A DNA stretch of 12,232 nt from positions 1 to 12,232 of the forward strand of contig JAJKFJ010012493.1 in the NCBI GenBank assembly GCA_027382625.1. The letters are read 5' to 3'. Positions 1-6,789 of the stretch are shown piece after piece. The position numbers and the translations under genes are program-made. Position 1 is the stretch's first letter; each line of letters opens with the position of its first letter. The notes beneath the pieces are model-generated. The model searched no databases, had not been told where the DNA came from, and saw nothing but the letters and a program-made list of their open reading frames with translations. The stretch is from Tetmemena sp. SeJ-2015 (Eukaryota > Ciliophora > Spirotrichea > Sporadotrichida > Oxytrichidae).

Positions 1-148
1 AGGACATATTCCACCGACGCCACTATCAAGAGATTGTTTAAATTTAAACAATAATTTATTAATTTATTACTTTTAACCTTCACGAATCTCCAGCCAGGAA
101 TTCAAAATTAAGATTAAGATGAAATGTAATCGCCAATTTACAGCATTA
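1..148. other. 3' flank of DPCD and window edge
   Basis: No gene can be supported here. The first 30 bases are clearly less AT-rich than what follows and are open on the + strand under the ciliate code, so they could be the tail of a gene outside the window; this is a guess. From about base 31 the sequence is AT-rich and contains a perfect palindrome. Confidence 0.4.
33..52. repeat. 20-bp perfect palindrome
   Basis: The 20 bases starting ATTGTTTAAA equal their own reverse complement, with no spacer. It lies about 100 bp past the DPCD stop codon, at the boundary between an AT-rich stretch and the more GC-rich window edge. It could be a terminator-like or boundary element, or chance in AT-rich DNA. 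Confidence 0.6.
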
Positions 149-1051
149 TCATTGCTACTTGCAATTTACATTACCCTCATCTAACTGTCCTTAGGGAGCA
201 GATCCTGGAGCTTGAGCAATTGCAAATCCAGAATTTCCTGCAGATGATTTCTATCCCAACTATTTGATTTCCTAAGCTTAAAAATAATAGGAAATTGAAT
301 ATATTTAGTGAGTGCTTTCTTTCTTTCTAGTTCTAAGATCTTGTCTGGCTTATCATAACCAACGATTAAGGTATTATTCTAGTACTTCCAAACTACTGAG
401 CTTTCTTATTTAAAGCAATTATAACTTAGAAAATATCTTCTAGTTTGATTCCAATTCTCTTTAAGTCTGGAATGTCGAATCTTTTGAAGTACTTCTTGTT
501 AGTAGTTCTGATAACGAGTTCCTGAGTATTATGATCCACTGATATCTGATAGGTCTCCTTGGGATACTTCAAGTTTCTTACTCTCCATTCAAATCTCTCT
601 GTGGTGTCTTTCCTCATGAATATGGGCTAAACTTAGTCATCAATATCTTTTTGTTGGATTACATTTTCTCCTGATGGTGCAAGTAAATCAGACTCGGGAT
701 TGAACTACTTTAGGGGTTCTCCTATTTCAAATTCCCACTGCCCCTCTCCGAACTCTCGCGCTCTCTTCCATTTTCTTACTACAAAGATATTAAAGCTTCT
801 CAAGTTATAAAATTAAATTGCTTGTGAATTTACCTAGAACTTCATTAGTATTGACATCTAACTCCTCCACTAGTTCGGTTTGGTCTGGATATAAATAATG
901 GAGCTTTCTTCTTCCACCGCTACAGAGAAAACAGTTATAAAAAAAGTGAGAGATAGAATTGTACTGTACCTGATAACTTGGGTGACTGTGGGTTCTCCGA
1001 GTTAAGACTTTGCCTTTTCCTAAAAATATCAAATAAAGCGCATTTTACCAT
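149..1051 (-). CDS. DPCD: DPCD family protein (cilium assembly), 236 aa after IES and intron removal
   Basis: Homologue of 'deleted in primary ciliary dyskinesia', a CS-domain-type protein linked to motile cilia and reported to bind the RUVBL1/2 AAA+ ATPases. Recognised by GGRRKLHYLYPD, VRKWKRAREFGEGQWEFE, PIFMRKDTTERFEWRVRNL, RTTNKKYFKRFDIPDL and NNTLIVGYDKPDKILELE, in the family order. Exon 1 is only the ATG (1049-1051). GT-AG introns lie at 1020-1048 (29 nt), 920-969 (50 nt) and 779-833 (55 nt). Two IESs (pointers TAAG and AAGC) must be removed to keep the C-terminal frame; the last codon is then followed by TGA at 149-151. The total of 711 nt is an exact multiple of three. Several in-frame TAA/TAG codons encode Gln. 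Human DPCD is about 203 aa; the extra length is mostly a Ser/Gly/Gln-rich tail. The same-strand upstream neighbour is ALG8. Confidence 0.93.
276..317 (-). other. IES in DPCD, pointer AAGC
   Basis: AAGC at 314-317 and 276-279 bound a 38-bp unit. Removing the unit joins frames as ..ELERKKA-QEIKQLGQ.. and leads to a TGA after a natural-looking hydrophilic tail. Without removal the frame runs open to the window edge. The segment is rich in T tracts on the coding strand. The exact junction rests on frame logic, not on conserved residues. Confidence 0.7.
405..428 (-). other. IES in DPCD, pointer TAAG
   Basis: TAAG at 425-428 and 405-408 bound a 20-bp unit. Its removal joins ..IKLEDIF to QESSVVWKYQNNTLIV, both conserved DPCD blocks that lie in different frames in the genomic sequence. 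No GT-AG intron of suitable phase fits this junction. Confidence 0.85.
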
Positions 1052-1168
1052 TTCTAGATTATTCTTTTTGTATTTCAAATAAACCAAACTATAATTTTTT
1101 TGAGCGGAATTTAGATCTTTAAGAAAGAAAGAAATGCAATTTCTAAATCAACCCATTCTTAGCGTTTG
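1052..1168. promoter_or_regulatory. ALG8 3' end to DPCD 5' spacer
   Basis: The 117 bp between the ALG8 stop and the DPCD start must hold the DPCD 5' flank and the ALG8 3' flank. It contains an AAGAAAGAAAGAAA-type purine tract near 1120-1133 (+ strand). No telomere-like C4A4/G4T4 and no recognisable promoter motif are visible. Confidence 0.4.
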
Positions 1169-3068
1169 TCACTCTTTCTTTATCTTTGATTTTGATTATT
1201 TGTCTTGATTTGTGCTGCTCTTCTTGAAGAAAAGTGCTTCTACCATCATTTAAATGAAGATGATTTGGTTGACTATTGAAACTAAGAATGGCAGTAAGTC
1301 AGTGTAACATAAATATAAACAGCATATTAAATTAATATTGTATCTGCTCATCCAGCCTTCATGACCCACCAAATAGAACTCAATATAGAAGTTCCAAGAC
1401 TGCAGTCCCAATACAATCAGGTAGCTCACTGATATCAAGAAAGAATTAATTTTAATTTAATTAAGCACCCATGCAGGAATAAGATTTTTGCATTTAAGAG
1501 GGTCTGTTTATCCCCAAGAAAATGTAAGAACTGAACAAAGTATCTACTAAGAGTATCAAGTGCTTCACCATCGTATCTTTCGGATTGATGATCAAAGGCA
1601 GGAACGTTAACAATGCTAGAGTTTTCAAGATTTAATTAAAATTTGATATAAAACTAAAGTGAAGATGTGAAGTCTCGCTCTTTCCCAATGAGTTTACTCA
1701 GAGCTTTAATCAAGCCTAAAAAAGAATTTATGTTTGAACTATGTTCTTACATTAGTGGAATAACCACCATCAAAATGGCTTTTTCATGCACGTGGAATCC
1801 AAAGTTATAGGCTACGAAATTTGTGAGTGCTAAATAAAAGTTCAAGTTGCGCTTATTCATTCTGAATGCCATTGCTATCATCAAGGGCTATAAACAAGAT
1901 AGACTCAGCATGATTAATCCTTACAATAAGAAAACTCAGAGTAATTGTCACGCTCAGTCTTTTAAAATATTCTATGTCTTCAGCCTCATATTGTATCTCA
2001 ACTTTCTATCCTGTCTCAAATCGCTTGATGATATTGACTATGTACTTATTGTAGAACATATGAATAGCCCATGCATTCGAAGCCCAATAGTAATGAACGA
2101 GTCCTCTCGCAAATGGAAACAATCTTATGATTGTAAATGTAAAATATATTGTTAACTAATCTAGAGATAATTTGCTTGAGTAGTTCCTTTCCTCCCACTG
2201 CAACAAAAGGCCCAAAACTGATTACAAACACAATAGCTGTTTATCCCAATAATCTAATTAAGTTAAGTAGCCTCACAAAGCATGAGGGATAGTCTCGAGA
2301 GTTAAATACAAGCTGCTTCAAGAAGAAAACTAAGAAGCAAGGAGCTGAATAAAGGTAAATGTGCTTGAAATTCAATAGCACTGCATAAGTCAAAGCACCT
2401 CTGAAATGTTTGCCCTAAAACTAAATTAAGGATGAAATTTATACCTCATGAATCAAAGCTAAGCAAAGGATCATCACCCCATACATCATAGAGTTGTACT
2501 AGAAATGAATATTGTCTAAGATCAGTAGCCCAAAGTTCAAGTAGATAAACGCAAACTTCTTTACATCAAAGCTTTACTAAGAAGTAGAAGTACTTCTTAC
2601 ATATCTGAAAAGGATTAATATAGAAGTTATTAGTTACCGATAACAACCATATAGATACATCAAGTCGCTCACTATCACTGTGGATCTCTAATAGTAAATA
2701 GTAGCTCTACTTGAGTAATCTAAATTCTACAAAACGAGCATTTCCTTGTCGAACAATTTAGCTGGAACACTCAAAACCCATTCAAAGTAAGCGAAGAATG
2801 GCGGGTAATCGAGAGTCCACTAAGAGGTTGCTTCAAAATACCAATCTTTAATAGGGAGAGAATTAGTTATAGCAAGCCAATTTCTGTGAACTTCAAAGTC
2901 TGTTGATTTGCTAATCAATAATCTTTAAGCTTTATAAACTTACTAAGCATGAAAGAGGAGGACTTTCAAGCAAGTGAAAGCAACCCATATATCCAGAGCA
3001 TGAGATTTAGGTTGATGATTTGATGTAGATTACGGCACGATTTTCTCTTGCTGAACTTTTGATTTCAT
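1169..3068 (-). CDS. ALG8: Dolichyl-P-Glc:Glc1Man9GlcNAc2-PP-dolichol glucosyltransferase (ALG8 type), ~531 aa
   Basis: ER multi-pass GT-C glycosyltransferase of the ALG6/ALG8 family; adds the second glucose to the lipid-linked N-glycan precursor. Hallmarks in order: [15 protein letters not shown] (residues 43-57, with Asp46 in the luminal catalytic loop), [68 protein letters not shown] and [12 protein letters not shown]. The last two favour ALG8 over ALG6. Introns: 2911-2943, 2605-2637, 2421-2444 (24 nt; an alternative acceptor makes it 30), 1716-1750 and 1429-1468. Four IESs are removed; coding length is 1596 nt, an exact multiple of three. Human ALG8 is 526 aa. The start is the only in-frame ATG upstream of the first block. 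The C-terminus is Lys-rich and ends KIKKE before TGA at 1169-1171. Many Gln are TAA/TAG. Confidence 0.93.
1303..1342 (-). other. IES in ALG8, pointer TACA (in-frame)
   Basis: TACA at 1339-1342 and 1303-1306 bound a 36-bp, very AT-rich unit. It keeps frame and has no TGA, so an ORF caller would translate it. Its removal gives [11 protein letters not shown], which aligns to ALG8 without a gap; retention adds 12 odd residues rich in Leu, Ile and Cys. Confidence 0.7.
1627..1666 (-). other. IES in ALG8, pointer ATCTT
   Basis: ATCTT at 1662-1666 and 1627-1631 bound a 35-bp unit that contains an in-frame TGA and shifts the frame. Removal joins ERARLHI to [18 protein letters not shown], matching the family's layout after the HVHEKAIL block. 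Confidence 0.85.
1903..1939 (-). other. IES in ALG8, pointer CTGAGT
   Basis: CTGAGT at 1934-1939 and 1903-1908 bound a 31-bp unit. Both copies read as codons CTG AGT in their own frames. Excision joins SVTITLS to [13 protein letters not shown], a membrane segment just before the [11 protein letters not shown] motif. Confidence 0.85.
2121..2162 (-). other. IES in ALG8, pointer AGATT
   Basis: AGATT at 2158-2162 and 2121-2125 bound a 37-bp AT-rich unit. Removal joins KQIISR directly to [13 protein letters not shown], one of the best conserved ALG8 motifs. This is among the clearest IESs in the window. Confidence 0.93.
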
Positions 3069-3196
3069 TATGCTATGTAAATAATATTTTATAATTCAGA
3101 AAATGAGCAATAATTAATTTAACTCTGTTCTCTCAAAGCGATCATGATGAAATTGCAAATTAAATTTAAGAAACTTTTAAGTCAAGTTGAAAGTTA
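3069..3196. promoter_or_regulatory. ALG8 5' flank
   Basis: AT-rich 128-bp spacer between the ALG8 start and the stop of the upstream same-strand gene. It should contain the ALG8 promoter, but no motif is recognisable. Confidence 0.35.
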
Positions 3197-6100
3197 TCAT
3201 AACTCACCAAAATCGGATGGAATATCGTTATTTTAAACTCTCTTGAAGTAGAATCCAAATCCATTCACTGAAGATTTAGAAGTACTTTATTAAAAAAAAA
3301 TTATTTGTTGATTAAACTTTATTGCTGATTTTGAATTTTTATTGGATTAAACCTTATTGAATTAGATCAATTTAAGTTTTTAATCAATATAAGCTTTAGT
3401 AAGAGGATTTTCATTTATGGTTTGGAGGCTATTGCCCAATGACTGTTGAGATTAATTTAGCATGGTATTTCGCTAGGCAGGTGCAAAATTTGGAAACATC
3501 TTATTTTGAATGAATAGGCCACCCATGCTATTTAAAGAATTAGCCATTAAAGCAGCGCCCATCGAAGATGGAGCTGTTTATCTTGAAGAATCTAAAGCTG
3601 GCTTAGTTGGTGAGTAAATACTTCCAGATCTCTGTGAAATACCATCATTATAAATAAGCAATATTCATATTGCGAGAAAGAATCCTAGTTGGCTTTATCT
3701 CTGATTTCTTTCTTCAAAGCTTACTGGGCAATCACAGAACCTGCATCCAAACTTTTCATGAGTTGTCCAATTCCCATCCCTCCTCCAAACCTAAACATAG
3801 ATCCACTCTAACTCATAGAACCAAAACCTTTCCCAGTTCCAAATTGAGATTTACTGCCGAAAGGTATCTACTGCATCTTATTCTAAAATCCTTAATTTAG
3901 AGGTTACTAGTGTCGATTTTAATCTAGCAGCATAGATTAATTGTTGTTGCTTCCTTCATACTCAGAGCAAGATATTCCTTGTCGCTAAATCATCGCATCA
4001 ATAGCTGAAGAAGCTAAGGAGTTATGAACCACGCCTCTCTGTTATTTAAGTTCCAACCTCTTTAGATTTTTAAGAGTGGGTTATAGAATTAAAATTAAAG
4101 AAAATTAAAGTGCAAATTTCTCTACTGTTTGAGGTATTCTAAGGCTCCAAAGTCAAAGCACTTAAGTCTTTTCTAAGGGGCAAATCTTTGAAATCTAGAG
4201 AATTTCTTGAATCTATCTCTACTTCATCACTTTAATCTTCTACCACTCGTCTATTAGGAAACATGCCAGCATCAAATTATAATGAATTGAATAATTATTG
4301 ATGAACTTTTTGTTTAACCCCTTCTCTTTTAAAACCCTGGAGATCTTAATTTCCTATATAATCATTTTTCAAAATCACTTCTGAATCTGGATTTAACTTC
4401 TGAATTTCTGATTCTCTGATATCGCGAGAATCATCATCAATTGATCCTACAGCTTATCGCATGACCTCTTCTATTTTTTATTCGAGGTCTTCTATCAAAT
4501 CTTTATAATATTTATTAAGTTTGTTTAAGTAAAAAATATCTTGATTAGTAGTGAGTCGAGATGAAGATTGCATCTCATCGTTGACATTTTTCTTGGTTCG
4601 CTCAATAGAACTTAAGTTCAACTCATTTTAAAAGTTAGGCTAAGAACTTGAAGGGGAATTCATAGAGAGAGCTCTTTAGTTAGCACTCAAGAAATTTGAA
4701 TTTAGAGTGGGTTAGGGCGATCCTTGGAAATATTCTTCATCCTATGCTTAAGTCTATAAGGCTCTTGCAGAGGCAAGTGTTCTCTTCTCATATAAGAAAA
4801 ATTAATTAAACTCTGGTGGTGGAGGTCTCGTTAAGAGAGCCTGTGCTCTAGTTTCTACAAATTCAACAAATCCTGTAATATCATCATTAGATTCATCTTC
4901 ATTTCGCTTCCTAGCTGAAGCCAAAGGCTCTTCTTCAACTATAAATTCGTGCATCATTTTGTTCTTATTCTTCCTTCGAACTTGACTCATCTAAGCAGGA
5001 GGAGCCGTGTCATTAGATTCTTCAATTAGGATTGGATTTATGCTTAGGTTGTGCGCTTATGAAGCTTATACTTAAGAAATTAATTCCTCTTCCTACTGCA
5101 CTCGCTTGTGCTCAAGCTTTTGCTATTTTTCAAATTCATCTTGCATTCTGATCTACTCAGAGAAAGTCATTCTTCCCAAAGGTACGACCTCGTCGATTTG
5201 ATGAAGCTCAGATATTCTACCTATAGCATAATTTTATGCTTATTTAGAAGGACTCTAAGCTGAATTTTCAAATACATTGACTGTACTTTCATTCAAAGCA
5301 TTTCTTTTGGAATTGCTTTAACTAAATAATCCTTCTTTACCATCTGCGAAATAAGCGTTTTTGAAAGTGTGCTCATGCAAATTTGATTATGAATTCGGTT
5401 CATCGATAGGAGAAGGGTGAGGATCTTGCAAAATATTAATATTCACTTAATCTTGCTCTTCATCCTCCAGATTAGAATTTTGCTCACTCTTTTTCCTAAG
5501 ATTATACTCTTGTTGATTTTCATTAAAAGTTGGAAAGCTCATGAGATTCATGCCCAAATTTGTAGTGCCTAGATTTTCATTCTCAATTTTCCTATCTTTT
5601 AATTTCTCTGGGGGAGACTCCTATGGAGATATCAAACTCATGTTAAGATAAGATTGGTTTCCAGAGACAATAATAAATTATAGGCATCTTCGTCTATGTT
5701 TGAATTTGTATTCATGATGTCATTGTTTCTAATTATTGGTTGAGAAGCATTTAGCTTTTAGGTGCTTGCTTACTTCTTATATTTCTAAAGCTTTGTTTCT
5801 GGAGATGAACTTTCTCCTTCATACTTGCTCTCATCCAAAGAAATAGATTAGTTGAGGAGGAAATCTTGATTCTATCTTTTTTAAAAGCTAGGACTAAAAA
5901 CTAAAATGGCATTAATTTAAATGGACTAGCGTTTTGAGCAATTTGATTCTAATCATGATCAGCAGTTTAGTCATGATTATCCGTGTTTATTTCTCTTACT
6001 ATGAAACTTTACCCTTTGCCAGTTGGGAAATTGATCTGAATTTGCGCCTTATTCTCTTCTTCCTTAGTGAAAGATTTATCGTAAGCGGGTTGAAAATAGC

Positions 6101-6720
6101 CCTCTTCTTCTTGCTAGGGAAAAGGGTATCTGAAGTCTCTGCCAGAAATCTTTTGTCTATTCTTGATGGTGTTTGGCTCAGTATCAAGTGCTTCTAATAA
6201 ATATTTTAAGTTCTCTATGAGGTTTGTTGATGATAATTTTAGAAGCATTATCAAGCAATTGCTGCATGGCTGAACCAGAAATGGATTCATTCTTCGAGTG
6301 TCTCGAAAGCCGAGCAATTTTAGGTTTGCTGCTTCCATTGTTAACTCTGGCAATAGTTGGAAGCATTTTATTAGTGTCTGTTAAAGGACTTGTGATTCCA
6401 CTTGCAAGATTTGCCGATTTTCTAATAGACTATCTCGCAATAGCTTTCTTTGCCAAAGGCTTTTTGTTTGTGCTTGCTTATCTTCTTTGATCTGGAGAGC
6501 TAGGAAAGCTGCTTTCAAACTAGGAACCTCTATAGGGAGATATTGCACTCCTATTCAAAGAGTGGAGAACACTACTGTTGTCTTGTGTCTAATCTCCTAA
6601 AGCCATACTCTCATCATTCAGAGTCGCATTATTCTAGACTCCAATGATGCTTGCTAAGCATCCTTTCAAAACTGATTATGCTCCACTAAAGTTAGTCAAA
6701 TTCTAAGGAATAATTAATAA
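3197..6720 (-). CDS. Gln/Asn/Ser-rich low-complexity protein (or C-terminal part of the upstream C2 protein)
   Basis: Function not recognised. Five frame changes are each resolved by a direct-repeat excision (67, 77, 5, 10 and 20 bp), giving about 1076 codons from the candidate ATG at 6606 to TGA at 3197-3199. The frame is open for about 30 further codons upstream of that ATG. Visible features: a basic Ser-rich start (KKPLAKKAIARQSIRKS), acidic and Gln-rich middle (EDEEQDQ; EEEL), a short RRKNKNKMMHEF patch, a Pro run (TRPPPPEF, near 4810), and a Gly/Met-rich patch (RFGGGMGIGQLMKSL, near 3760). In-frame TAA/TAG are frequent, as expected for a Gln-rich protein. No enzyme motif or membrane segment is seen. 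Near the 3' end a 7-bp repeat AATAAAG flanks an A9/T9 tract, so the last ~40 residues are uncertain. It may be the tail of the adjacent C2 gene. Confidence 0.7.
3285..3323 (-). other. Possible IES or intron, repeat AATAAAG
   Basis: AATAAAG occurs at 3317-3323 and 3285-3291, separated by an AT-rich stretch with nine consecutive T (coding strand). Removing 32 bp moves the stop to 3204-3206; removing a 33-nt GT..AG segment instead keeps the stop at 3197; keeping everything also stays open. I cannot choose. Confidence 0.35.
3645..3668 (-). other. IES, pointer ATGA
   Basis: ATGA at 3665-3668 and 3645-3648 bound a 20-bp unit. Removal joins KANQDSFSQY to DGISQRSGSIYSPTKP, both Ser/Gln-rich and codon-like, lying in different frames. 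Confidence 0.65.
4091..4110 (-). repeat. Exact 10-bp tandem repeat CTTTAATTTT, frame-shifting
   Basis: Two adjacent identical copies on the coding strand. Removing one copy restores continuity between the frame used upstream (..KDLSALTLEP..) and downstream (..PTLKNLKRLELK..). This would be an IES with no spacer between pointers. Alternatives are a longer AGAG-bounded excision ending near 4038 or an atypical GTAGAG intron. Confidence 0.5.
5644..5653 (-). repeat. Exact 5-bp tandem repeat TCTTA, frame-shifting
   Basis: TCTTATCTTA on the coding strand. With both copies the frame hits TGA at once; with one copy NLLLSLETNL continues into NMSLISPQESPPEK. It behaves as a minimal IES. A GT-AG intron ending in ACATGAG is possible but has a poor splice context. 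Confidence 0.5.
5866..5951 (-). other. IES, pointer TAGAATCAA (9 bp)
   Basis: TAGAATCAA at 5943-5951 and 5866-5874 bound a 77-bp unit. Both copies read as TAG AAT CAA (Gln-Asn-Gln) in their frames. Removal joins TADHDQNQ to DFLLNQSISLDESKYEG. A 9-bp in-phase repeat exactly at a frame change is strong evidence. Confidence 0.85.
6182..6255 (-). other. IES, pointer CTTGATA (7 bp)
   Basis: CTTGATA at 6249-6255 and 6182-6188 bound a 67-bp unit that ends one frame with TGA. Removal joins SGSAMQQLLD to TEPNTIKNRQKISGRDF, with both copies in phase as CTT GAT A. Confidence 0.85.
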
Positions 6721-6789
6721 ATGAAGTCAGAGCATTTTTATAATAATTATAAATAATCTTAATTTATAATTAAAATTACAAAGTTAGTT
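6688..6789 (-). other. IES with two overlapping candidate pointers, TAACT or ACTAACTTT
   Basis: An AT-rich block separates the coiled-coil end of the C2 protein from the Gln-rich frame. ACTAACTTT (6780-6788 and 6688-6696) would excise 92 bp and end the C2 protein at TGA 6614-6616. TAACT (about 6785-6789 and 6690-6694) would excise 96 bp, remove the in-frame TGA at 6727-6729 and fuse the C2 protein in frame to the Gln-rich one. The 9-bp repeat is the better match; the fused frame reads more like protein. Confidence 0.6.

Noticed and set aside
276..317. AGGAAAT 7-bp repeat (about 239-278) as the pointer for the DPCD C-terminal IES
   Set aside because: It gives a Cys/Ser-rich tail unlike the family, whereas the AAGC pair gives a hydrophilic tail ending in TGA, with the total length in frame.
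1847..2155. Open frame on the + strand opposite ALG8
   Set aside because: Antisense to strongly conserved ALG8 blocks, and has no recognisable motif; it is a shadow frame.
149..3068. DPCD and ALG8 as pseudogenes riddled with stops and frameshifts
   Set aside because: The stops are TAA/TAG at Gln positions, and each frameshift coincides with an intron or a direct-repeat-bounded excision. The totals are exact multiples of three.
5934..6490. Hydrophobic open frames on the + strand that look like membrane proteins
   Set aside because: They are the complement of Ser/Lys/Gln-rich minus-strand coding sequence, which produces Leu/Phe-rich shadows, and they overlap a well-supported IES.
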